A stretch of 64,000 bases of DNA from Lindgomyces ingoldianus (lineage: Eukaryota > Ascomycota > Dothideomycetes > Pleosporales > Lindgomycetaceae): positions 1 to 64,000 of the forward strand of contig NW_022985184.1 of the NCBI RefSeq assembly GCF_010093535.1, given 5' to 3'. Position numbers and translations under genes: made by a program. Below are positions 46,759 through 57,805 of the stretch, in pieces. Position 1 is the first letter of the stretch. Every line of letters starts with the position of its first letter. The notes below the pieces were generated by a model. The model saw only the letters and a program-made list of their open reading frames with translations. It made no database searches and was not told where the DNA came from.

Positions 46759-49700
46759 TTATATTATATTAAAACTCTAGCTAAGAATAGCCTTTAAATC
46801 TAATCTAATAAGCTTAGTACTTGCATAACTCTAAGCTATTAAAGTAAGCTAAAAAGCTTTTTAAAAAGCGCTTACTCTATAAAAAAGCTACTATGTTGTA
46901 AGCTTTAAAGCTTTTTAAAAGAACTTTAAAAAATAGCTTTACGCTATTAAGTAGTCTGTTTCTGCCTTAACTTCTATTATAGTAGTAGGAACTAAGAACT
47001 TACTAGCCTTAAAGCTTACCTAAAAGTTTAGAGATAGCTTAACTTCTTTCTACTTAACACTACCTACAACCTGTAACCTTTCTAACTTAGTAATAAAATC
47101 TAACTAACTCTCTAATCCTCTACTGTTTAATAGAAAATAGAAAGACTTACTTTCCTTTCTACGCAAGCTCTAATACAAACTTAAAGGAAACATAGACTAA
47201 TTCCCCTTTAAACACTTCTAGTTATTATATGCTTACTTTTAACTTAACTACAACATAACAGCTTTAATTAACTTACTAATAAATAAAAATATTATTAACC
47301 TAGACTAATTTATAGTGTTCTTGTAAGCAACTTATAAAGACCTAAACAAAAAGTTAACAGCTTTAAGTTGCCTAAACACTTTATAATAAAAAAAAAAAAG
47401 CTTTACTTTACACTTTACTAAGTTCTACTAACTTGCATCTAATACAGGCCTAAATAAGATAGGTCTAATTATAGCTTTATATAACTCCCTCTTAACTAAA
47501 CTGTAACGCGCTATAGTAGAAGAACCCCTCTTAAACAACCTTAACGCGTATGTAAACCTAATTGCTACCTACAATAATAACATAAGGTTCCTCCCTGTAC
47601 AAGCCCTAATACGCCCCTAAACTAGCGTAGTTGTAAATAAGGACCTTAACATAATAAAAATTAATTTAAATTATGCTCTAGTTAGTTCTAAAAAGCGTAA
47701 AAATTATAAAAAAAAAGGTTAATGTTTTAAGTGCAGTAAGCATAGTTATATCTTTTAAAACTGCTCTATTCCCCTTCTTTAAGTCTGCGCAAGTAGTGCT
47801 GCTAGTACTTATTAAAAATTCTTACTATTTTAATCTTATTTCTGTAAAGGCTTTAACTTGTATTTAAGCTTTAATCTCTCTTGCCACTTTTAACATAGCT
47901 GCAGCTATAGCAGTAGAAGCCTGCAAAAAGGCTTGTTCTAGGGCTAAGTTGCCCCCTAGGACTAATTTAACACTAGATCTCTACTAACCTATAAGCTAAG
48001 TCCTCTACTAACAACTAGAAGTACTAAGTTAATATTTCTATATATTTATAATAAAAAACTATATTAGCTTTAATATAAGCTTTTATTAACTTAGAAGCAA
48101 ACAGCATAGGTTATATTAATAAAGAACTAGCGCATAAACTAAATCTTTAATTAACACTGCTTACCTAAATAATTTACCTAACTAGATTTAATAAAAAACA
48201 ACTTAAAAAAGGTTCTATCTCTTATACTATAACTGTTATAATTACCTACTAACACTATAAGAAGTAGATTAAACTCTATGTAATAAACATAGGATGTTAT
48301 AACCTAATTCTAGAACAACTATAGCTATATTAGCATAAAGTTGCCTTTAATTACTAAGAGTAAGTTCTAAACTTTAACTCTTTCTAATGCTAAGATATAT
48401 GCTTACGCTTACATCTAAACAACACTTAAATAGCACTTAATACAGAAGGTTTTTAGACCTACTTTTTAATAACCTAAAGAAGAACTACTTAAGTAAGGCT
48501 AATAAGCTAGGCCTCTTACTAAAATAAGCTACATAAAATAATTTAATAACTGCTTAAACTTAAAGAAAAAGAAGCTTTTAAAAAACCTTTACTTACCTAA
48601 TTTAGACACAAACTAGGACTTAAACAGTAGATAGACATCTGCTACATAGGACCTGCCCTGTTTATAACCCTAGCTTAATAACTAAATTATAAAATCTACG
48701 CAGTTATAATTTCTAATATAGACTAAGCTTTAGCTTCTTAAAAATACACTAACTTAAAGATAATAGTCTTTTAAGACTACTACAACTTATTACATGTCTT
48801 TTTCTAAGACAAGTCTAATAAGCTTTTAATATAACATCTATATAATTACTAAATAACCTTTAAGCCTAGCAAATAACCTAGTTATAGGCTACTGTATAAG
48901 ATGTTACTAAACAAATTAAAAGTGCTTTAAAAATACCTTAATAAGAACCTAAAAAAAAAGTTTATTTAAGCTAGCTTCTTACTAGTAGTGTTACCTATAC
49001 TATTTATAAAAAAACTTAAGGGTAGGCTTTAATTCTATGTTAACTACTAAGGACTAAACACTATTACTATTAAAAACTAATACTTAATTTCTTTTTTATA
49101 GAAAACCTTAAGCTAACTAAGTAAAGCAAAGTATTTTACAAAGTTAGATATTATTACTGCCTTTAATAAGCTAAAGATAGCAAAGAGTAATAAGTAGCTA
49201 ACAGCGTTTTAGACCTAATACAGACTATTTAAGTACCTAGTAATGCCCTTTAGCTTAGCTAACACGCCTAGTACTTTTTAACATTTTGTAAACAACTTAC
49301 TCTAACCCTACCTAAACATGTTCTGCACTACATATATTAACAATATTCTAATCTATAGTAATAGCCTTTTAGAGCACAAACAGCATGTACGCCTAGTGCT
49401 AAAGGCTATAGAAGAAGTAGGTCTATAACTTAACATAGACAAATGCAAGTTCTACTAATTAAAGGTTATGTATTTAGAATATGTAATCTTTATAGATAGC
49501 ATCTAAATAGACCTTATTAAGGTTTAGACTGTGCTAGATTAGCAATACCTAAAGAATGTAAAGAATGTTTAAGCTTTTATAGAATTTACTAACTTTTACT
49601 AATAATTTATTAACAACTTTTTGTAGCTAGTAAGCCCTATAATTACACTTACTAAAAAAGGGGTTTAATTTAACTTTAACTTAAATTACTAATAGTTTTT

Positions 49701-51770
49701 TAACTAGCTAAAAAAAGCCTTTACTAAAGCTTTAATACTCTGCTACTTTAACTCTAAACTACTAATACTTGTAGAAGCTAATGCTTTAGACTACATAGTA
49801 GCAGAAGTTCTTTTCTAGACTAAGCTAGATAGGACTATTAGGCCTATTATATACTTCTTAAAAAGAATAAGTTCTGCAGAAGGTAATTATAAGATCTATA
49901 ACAAGAAATTACTTGCTATAGTACACTGCTTTAAACAATAGCAACCTAAACTAGAAAGTGCAGCGCATCTAATATAGGTTCTATCTAACTATAAGAACTT
50001 GCAGTACTTTGTAACTACAAAACAACTTAGCTACTAATAAGCCTATTAGTCTAAATACTTATTCTATTTTAATTTTAAAATTACTTATTATTCTAGTTAA
50101 GACAGAGAGAAACTAAATGCTTTTATAAGGCAATCTTAAAACATCTCTACTTAAAAAAAAGTGTAAAAGGCTTAACACTAAACTTTACTTTAACTTAAGC
50201 TATTTTTAGACCTTAACCTAAACAAAACAAATTAGATAATTAATTAAATTATTACTAATAAGTATCTAAATAATAAATTTATTTAAGAAACTTTAGACCT
50301 GCTCTAAAACAGCGCTAGTTAGTTAAAGAAAGTAACACTAGCTAACTATAAAAACTAAAATAGTAAGCTATATTACTATAACTAACTTATAATCTCTAAT
50401 TCTAATAAACTAAGAATTAAACTACTCTAAATTATACACAACTTACCTGTTAAAAAACACCTAGGCAGAGAAAAGACTCTTAACCTACTATAGAGAGAGT
50501 ACTACTAGCCCTGCATGTTCTATACTGTACGCTAATACATATTATGTTGCTATACTTGCTGTAAAGTAAAGGCCTCTTAAGAAAAGTATAATAGCCTGCT
50601 TAAACTGCTCCTAATCTTTAAATAAGCTTAAAAAGACATATTAATTAATTTTATTATAAACCTACTCTTATTTAAAAGGTACATAAATATTATAGTAGTT
50701 GTTAATTACTTAACTAAGTATTAACACTTAATAATATGTTCCTCTATAACTGCCTCTAATATAGCCTAGTTATTCTACTAATACGTATAAGTTTACTATA
50801 GCCTGCCTAACATAATTATATTAGACAGAGGTACACAGTTTGTCTTAGCCTTTTAGGACAAACTCTGTAAATAGCTCTAAATTATCCTTTATCTATTTAC
50901 AGCTTTTTACCTAGAGACTAACAGCTAGACTAAGAACGCAAACACTATAATAAAATAAGTCCTATAAGTGTACACAAACTACTAGTAGAATAACTAGGTA
51001 AAATAGTTAGCTATAGCATAGTTTAAAGCTAATAACATAATATCTAAATTAACATAAGTATCTTTGTTCTTAGTAAACTATAGATACTACCCCTAAATAA
51101 GATTTAAACTACTTATAAATACCCCCTAACTAACTTATTAATCTGTATAAGTAATAGATGTAAATAGACTTATTAACAAAATCTAAAACATATCTAAATA
51201 CATTTATAAAAAGCTTACATAGGCTTAAGCTTTTTAATAAGAGTACGTAAACTAATTTTAAACCTCTGCCCCTGCGTATGCAGCTAGCAAGAAGGTCTAG
51301 CTAGACGCTAGAAATATCTAAATAAACTAATAATTAAAGAAACTTAATTAGAAGAACCTTAGCCTCTTTATAGTAGCCTATATAGTCTTATTGCACACTT
51401 ACTAATTAATCCTACCTAACAGCATAAAGATACACCCTGTGTTCCACATATTATTGCTGCGCTAAGCAGCCCCTAAATTTAACTATCTACCTAGACAGCT
51501 AAACCTACTACTTAAACTTGTTATTATAAATAATAAACTAGAATATGTTGTAAAAGACGTTAAATAGATCTAGTTTAATAAAAAAAAACATACCTATAAA
51601 TACCTTATAAAATAGACTAGATATAATAAACTGTTGTAGGAACCTATAGAAGCCTTGTAAGAGAACTCTGCAGTAACCTAATTCTACGCCTAATACCTAT
51701 CTAAACTAAACCTGTACCTTAACAAAAACAACTTAATGCTAGAACTACTAATGTAAAGGATTCCTTTTCT

Positions 51771-51784
51771 AATAAGAGGGGGGG
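51771..51784 (+). other. Gypsy polypurine tract
   Basis: AATAAGAGGGGGGG three bases before the 3' LTR, at the position of the plus-strand primer. Confidence 0.8.
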
Positions 51785-51787
51785 TAC

Positions 51788-52104
51788 TGTTATAGTATCC
51801 TCCCTAGATCCTAGACATAACTGTATTAGACGTGTACTAGAGTATTATTAGTGCACATCTAACATAAACATAACACAACATAGACATAAACTTAAGCATA
51901 AACTACTTTAACACTAACTAAACTTAGAACAGGCTTAATTTATACTTAAAGCACTTAGACTTTTAAGCTAAGTATTTAATTACTAATTTTTTTTAAACTT
52001 TCTTGTTCCTCACATAACGTCTTGTACCTACTATGATACCTCACGTAGTAATTGAACTAGACCTCCGCAAAGCTCTATAACCTTACTCGTGCATAATCGT
52101 GACA
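51788..52104 (+). repeat. Gypsy 3' LTR (mutated, last about 90 bp mostly spared)
   Basis: 317 bp, begins TGTTATAGTATCC and ends ATCGTGACA. The first two thirds are mutated like the 5' LTR, but the last about 97 nt differ from the unmutated copy at only three positions. Confidence 0.94.
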
Positions 52105-55095
52105 ATAAGCCTGTCGCACATATATAACCTACGCTTACTAAATAAAGTCTTAGACGCGTAGTTTACTAACTACTTTAAATACTATAAGCTAGAGTAAGTA
52201 AGAAGTGCTACAGCTAATCTAAGGCCTAATTAGAGTAGGACCTACGCATATAGCTATTGCGCCTACCTACTTAATAGAGAACAAGCAGCTAGGCGTTAGA
52301 AGTAAAGCTTTAAAGTAACTCTATAGAGCTACATAGAATATCTTATAAGCTATAGAGCCTTAAATATCTACAAAATATAAGTTCTGTTGCTTAACTAGGT
52401 AATTACTATAAGAAACATAGCTTTTAATAAGACACACTTTTATAAAAATAAAGGTAATAAACTAATTCTCTAAGAAAAAGCCTTTAAAATTATTAAAATT
52501 CTTAATAAGTAAAGTAAGATTTATAATATAAAAAAAGCCTTTAAGCTTCTACCTTAAAGGTTAGATAAGTAGTAAAGTAATATACTAAATTAGAGGCCCT
52601 AAGAGCATAAGCTTAGAAGTGTAGAAACTAAAAAGCTTATTAGAACTTAGGTTAGCTAGCTAGAGAATTAGCACTTAGAGGTAAAAGTAACTACGTAGGT
52701 AATAAGTATAATAAGTAAGTTGCTAAGGATTTACACAGTTCCTAATAAATGTATAGCACTTATTACCCTAGAGCTAACTCCTAAGCTAGAGCTTGCAGAT
52801 AGCTCTACAACACGCCCTATACAGGGTAGGCACAAGCATACTAGTAATCCCTAGTAAGTGCACTTAACTAGAGAAGCAGATCTACTAGGCTTATTAAGTT
52901 AAATAGCTAACTTACTAGTTAAAAAATTAACTCTTACCTTTTACACTAAAACATTGTCTTCTATAGCTCTAGTTAAAGCAGGTAAGGCACCTTCTAAATA
53001 TGTGTATAATAAAAAGAGCTAGGGACTAGCCACACACATAAGCTAAAGAATATAGAGGCAAGATCCTAATAACTTAGGTAAGCCTAGGGGTGCAGGAAGC
53101 AGAGGTATATATACAACGCTCTTAGAAAGAAGCAGTATACGCCTAGCTCTAGTTAATCTAGAGCACTTTTAAATAAACTTCCTTAAAGCATTTATTACTT
53201 ATAATAATAAAGCGCTTAAAACACTCTACATAGTGTTTTTTATAGCTGCCTTTTTTAGGCAGCCTTAACTAAGAGCTTATAAGCTTTTAAAAAAACCCTT
53301 AAAATAAAAAGATCTATATAAACACTTATATAAAGATCTTTTTAAGATTGCAGCATAAAAAAAGATAGCTACCCTGCTTAAAAAAGGCACTTAAAAAGAG
53401 ATTATATAATTTAAAGCAATGTCTAAGCTGCTTCTACTAAAGTAGGTATTTACATACAAATTTAACTAGAATAAGTATTTTGCTAAATGCAAAGCTTACA
53501 TATGCGTACATAGTAATCTCTAGAGCAAGGACTTGCTCTAGTTAACTTATGCTGCTACTCTTACAGCTAGATCCTTTTAAACAGTAATAGTAATAGCAGC
53601 TTAATTTAACCTAAAGATTAAGTAATATAATGTTATAAGCACATTTTTAAACGCGCACTGTAAAGGTAAGCTAAAAGTAACATGCAAGCTCCTAAAAGGC
53701 TTTATAAAGCCTAGCATGTGTGTTAAGCTTCTCTAAGCCCTATATAAACTGCGTAACTTACTAATCTTGTAGTACTAGGAGCTCTTATAGGCTTTTTAAA
53801 AGCTTAAGCTTAGCTTATCTAAAGAAAAGCTGTGCCTATTTTTTAACTATAATTACTAAATCTTACTTCTTTTTTATGTAGACAATATACTTTATATTTA
53901 TTACTATAATAATAAGTTAGAAGCTTACTAATTAATTAGTGTAATTAAAAAAATGTATAAGCTAGAAAATTAAAGGCTGTGTAAATAGTTTCTAAAGATT
54001 AAAATAATTAAAAATAGAAAGGCTAGAATAATCTAGCTAGTACACAATATGTATATTAAAAAAGTAGTAAAGAAGTTTAACTTTATAAAAAGCGCGCTCT
54101 TCCTAGAGACTCCTCTACTATTAGAAGAGCTTACAAGCAACTAGGGATTAGCAATAAAGTAGGAAATTAAGGAATACTAAAAGCGCGTAGGATTAACACT
54201 ATATACCACAATTATAGTGCGCCTAGATGTAGCGTTTGCGGCATCCTAGCTCTTCTACTACCTAATAAACCTAGGAAAGCAGCACTTCTAGGCAGTAAAC
54301 TAGACAATTATGTACCTGTACTGCACAAGGCATACAGGCATATAGTATAGAGCACTAAAAGGCGCGTAACTTATTATGTGTAGAGACGTGTCTTTTGCTA
54401 ATTACATAAAGACTAGATAATTATTTTATAGATATATTATCTTACTTTTTAGAAAACTAATTCTATAAAAAGCAGCTCTCTAGCTAACAGTAACTATGTT
54501 TATAATAGAGGCTAAGCTGCTTACTTTAGCACACATTATAAAGGAATTGCTAGCTTTAAAACGCTTTTTTAAAGAGCTTACCCTAGAGCTAGGCACACTA
54601 TAGCAGATCTACTGTAATAACTAGCAGACAATTAGGTTAGTAGTAGAGAAGAACACCTAGATAACTACCTGCCTGCGCCACATTAATATTTAGAACATGT
54701 GGCTGCGCTAGGAGCACGCAAAGAGATCTTTTAAAGTGCGCTATATTAAAACAAGCAACATGCTAGTAGATAGGCTTATAAAGCACCTGCTAAGGCAGTA
54801 ATTTAAGCACTTTAAGCAGCTTTTTAACTTTAAAGACACGTAAATAAGCTTCTAAGAGAAAAAAGTGTTAATTATTAATAGTAGGGACATCTTTATACTG
54901 CCTAGGAACAAGAGTTCTATCTACTAGCAAGGACACTCCCCTATGCTATAGAGTTTAAGCAGGGATTTAATACATAAGATGCGCGAAAACACAGAAAACA
55001 CAGAACGCCTAAACTATAAGGAGATTAACAAGCTCACCTAAGAGCTCCTTAGCGCGCTGGCGACGCGCCAGGAGCCCAGGGGAGACAACACCCTG

Positions 55096-55187
55096 CTCCT
55101 CCTCCTCCACCTCCTCCACCTCCTCTTCCACCTCCTCCTCCTCCTCCTCCTCCTCTTCCTCCGCCTCTCCCTCCTCCTCCTCCACCA
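55096..55187. repeat. (CTC)n trinucleotide microsatellite
   Basis: Imperfect run of CTC/CCT with CAC interruptions inside the 3' part of the copia element. Confidence 0.95.
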
Positions 55188-55551
55188 CATCTTCCTCAAG
55201 CAGAGCTCGAAGAACCAGCTGAAGCTAGGACGCAGCCTATAGCCTGTTAGTCTAATCTAAGGTATGACGCACAATCTCTGCAGAGAAGCTTACCCGCTCG
55301 TCCTCCGCAACAAGCGCTGCAACAAAGCGCCGCGCATAGACAACAGCAACAGGGGGACTGCAAATAAGTTAAAAGCTAGATTACCCTACACACTGCTACA
55401 AGGCTTATAGGGGCAGGCAGCTGTGCCTAGAGGAACAGCGCCAGCAGCGCGAACCGCTAGTGGCGGAATCATGGCACTCCCCACTGGAGCGCCCCGCGAG
55501 CGCACTCTTTATGCAGCCCAGACAGGACTGCGCGCGGAGCGCACCAGGGGG

Positions 55552-55683
55552 AGGCCGGCGGGGGGTGGTGGGCGCAGGGCGACGGGAGGTGGTGGGCGCG
55601 GGCTTGCGGATACGCGCAGGCCGGCGGGGGGGGGTGGGCGCAGCGCGGCGGGGGGTACTGGGCGCGGGCTTGCGGGCAGCGCG
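55552..55683. repeat. GC-rich tandem duplication, period about 66 bp
   Basis: Two units each begin AGGCCGGCGGGG and end GGGCGCGGGCTTGCGG. Within each unit a GGTGGGCGCAGG-like subrepeat recurs. Very high G+C, next to AT-rich mutated DNA. Confidence 0.85.
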
Positions 55684-56005
55684 GCCCCGCAGAGCGGCGG
55701 CACGCGAGCGGGCGGCTCTTTTAGCTTTGTTAAGCTACAGATGCACGTTAGCAGAGATCGCAGACAGGTTTAAAGTTTAGTCTTAGAGCTCTTAAAAGGA
55801 TTAACTTACACGTGGCATGTTAGTTAGACTTACAGAAGAGAAGCTTAAGAAGTAGGAGAATTTATTTACCTCTGTTGCGGCGATCACAGCACGCACGTGA
55901 CCTGCGCTGCCTAGGGAAACAAGCATCGCGCTGCCTGGGGCAACAAGCACAAACACAGGGTAAACGCACAACGCTGCTCCAACAAGCCAAGTTGACGCTC
56001 AACGC

Positions 56006-56030
56006 AGGTGAGCTGCTGCGCAGCTCACCT
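56006..56030. repeat. Perfect hairpin just before the copia 3' LTR
   Basis: Two 11-nt arms, AGGTGAGCTGC and GCAGCTCACCT, around a 3-nt loop. They are followed by a G-run (56031-56036) that could serve as the polypurine tract. Confidence 0.85.
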
Positions 56031-56038
56031 GGGGGGTG

Positions 56039-56236
56039 TGTCGCGTATACTGAGAGCCTTGGCTGGGGCTCGGAGCCTGGGACTGGGGGCTCAGAGCCTG
56101 GGACGCAGCTCGGGATCTGGAGATATTATGTTCCGAAGCTCGGTGTATATAAGGAGAGCCTTCGGCTCTCTTAGAGAGCAGAGTCACTTCATCCGATCTT
56201 CTGAACAGCTACTGCCAGGCTATTTTATCCTCCACA
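56039..56236 (+). repeat. Copia 3' LTR
   Basis: 198 bp, TGTCGCG...CTCCACA, with TATATAAGG at 56146-56154. It is followed by the ATTGC target duplication. Confidence 0.95.
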
Positions 56237-56310
56237 ATTGCCATAGAGCTTCTCCTTTTACAGCCTATCGTTAATCTGCTCCGGTGTCTATAATCCACTA
56301 TGAAACATCT
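56237..56310 (+). pseudogene. F-box-like gene, fragment downstream of copia
   Basis: Starts with the right copy of the duplicated ATTGC. In the frame that joins the fragment ending at 43853 it reads IAIELLLLQPIVNLLRCL and then stops, which fits the helix after the CRRL motif of fungal F-box proteins. Further downstream the frame is full of stops. Confidence 0.5.
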
Positions 56311-57805
56311 GTTACGCCTCAAGCCGTGAATTATTCAGTTGTAACTGAAATCTCCAAATATGTCAAATGGGAGTTGGACATGAGCGCATCTGTGGTTGTC
56401 CTAGGTTTGAGCACCGCACCGTCACCCGGCACAGCTTGACAAGATGCGAGTACCGCCGAGCGAAAGATTTATTACGGTGCTTCACAGAAATTGAGTTGAA
56501 GAGGGTGGAAGGTGATCTAGTGGATAAACACAATATGTGTAACGCTAAACAGATTTATAATTCAGAATGAAGCGGCAAAGGGTTAGCCTAATGGCTGGTG
56601 CGTCTCCACGAAATGAAGGGGCATTAATCCTCAGAGGAGAAGTCCACTGAGTCCGAATGGACGAAAGGGGTTGAAGACGCTCAAATGCTAGGAGGCATCG
56701 GGAGGAGTTAGCAAGTGCTTAAGAGGTTGTTGAGGTCAGGTGGGGCGGGAATACCCCCAGACGATTATCGTGATATATGGGACTGGTGTGGTTTATTACT
56801 TGGAAGCGTGTGCGACCTTGGGTGGGTAATCGAAAAGATCAACCACATGGTAGCTGATCCCCTAATTTTACAGGAGCAGACGAGGCTTGGAAACGGGAAC
56901 CCCTTCACATCCTGCTCAGAATACTGTGGCCAAGTGTCTTTCTTAAATTCTCCTATCGGCATGTGACCATTCGGAGGACCGAAGCCTCTGCGTATATACA
57001 AGATTAACTCCAGAAATTGTTCCCTTTACATGGCTCTTCGACATTTGTTTCGCGCTAACCTTTTGTAGCAGATCTATACATTTTTGTGATCTCCTCAAAG
57101 CGGCTAGCACAATGAACCCAGAGCATTGTAACCCTTGGACACCAAGGCAGCAGTCTCGTATAGCCTCCGAGTCGTGGGTGTAGAACAGCGGTGGGTGCAA
57201 GCGAATGGTTGAACGTGATCAATTTGTTCCTCCACAAAAGAGGTAAGGATCGTCCCGTCAACGAGTCTCCATAGGCTTGGACAAGAAGGTTGCGTTGTCA
57301 ACCTCGCTGTGCCTCAGCCACGACGTCTCAGAATTATTGGCCCCAAGCGCTTGATGCATCACGCCACAGGCAACGAGACAAGAACCAGCAGGACCAAAAT
57401 TCTTACTCAAAGGAAGTTCTTGTGATTCAAGACACAAATTTCGTTCTCAGCGCAGCATTAGTGGCGTCTTCCATTCCCCTTGATATTTGGTCCATTACGT
57501 TCGCAGATGATGGGATACTCGATGCGTTTCCGAAGGAACTTCTCTGAATATTCAGCCTTACTGGCGTCAAATATTGAGCCACACTAAGCCACACTCGTCC
57601 TTCATGCATGCAGGCACTCATTGCAAGACTTGATTGCAAGACTTGAGCAGGGTGGTAGTAGCTGCTTCCAGGTCGTTCCAGCATCCCTTGGCGAAGGTAG
57701 GACGTTAAAAACTTTGCTGCTCCAGCCTTTTTACTCTAGTTCCCTTTGGAAAGTACCCTACTGTCCTCTTCAAGCGTACTTCTTCGTATATGTTTGTGTC
57801 CCGCT
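56311..57805. other. 1.5-kb gene-free stretch
   Basis: Short frames at 56367-56570, 56715-57001, 57055-57301 and 57427-57684 have no recognisable domain or splice chain. A small hairpin GTCCA...TGGAC lies at about 56650-56670. The region probably holds the rest of the decayed F-box gene and the promoter of the next gene. Confidence 0.4.

Larger units (their letters stand above)
46441..52104 (+). mobile_element. Ty3/gypsy chromovirus nested in copia, heavily mutated
   Basis: 5,664 bp, flanked by ATAAG at 46436-46440 and 52105-52109. No open frame survives, but the order is clear through the stops: a gag zinc knuckle with C-x2-C-x4-H-x4-C spacing (about 47723-47764), reverse transcriptase at about 49137-49370 (TKLDIITAFNKL, LVMPFSLANTPSTF, and YINNILIYS where YIDDILIYS is expected), an integrase zinc-finger remnant at about 50520-50570, an integrase core with LDRGTQF (about 50819), and a C-terminal chromodomain-like stretch (about 51540-51660). 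RT before integrase plus a chromodomain defines a chromovirus. It is the same family as the unmutated copy at the left edge of the window. Confidence 0.94.
43854..56236 (+). mobile_element. Ty1/copia LTR retrotransposon, heavily mutated, with nested gypsy
   Basis: 198-bp LTRs at both ends and a 5-bp TSD define a 12,383-bp insertion, about 6.7 kb without the nested gypsy. The interior has no open frame. Fragments still read in the copia order: gag-like sequence from about 44.4 kb, integrase-like sequence at about 45.95-46.44 kb (interrupted by the gypsy), reverse transcriptase with YVDNI-type decay of the YVDD site at about 53870-53891, and RNase H (IYCNN, then a MLVDRLIKHLL-like end) at about 54.6-54.8 kb. 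The decay is C-to-T/G-to-A, giving TAA/TAG everywhere. The last kilobase (about 55.25-56.04 kb) is GC-rich, with an open 116-codon frame at 55423-55773 of no known family. The element is dead by sequence. Confidence 0.93.

Noticed and set aside
55423..55773. 116-codon Gly/Arg-rich frame in the copia 3' region
   Set aside because: Low-complexity product of the GC-rich tandem repeat, with several frames open at once. Kept only as part of the copia description.
56640..56680. Hammerhead-like core (CTGA, GTCC...GGAC stem, GAAA)
   Set aside because: The essential UGA between CUGA and stem II is missing and no stem I/III with a cleavage triplet forms. The small GTCCA/TGGAC hairpin is probably chance.
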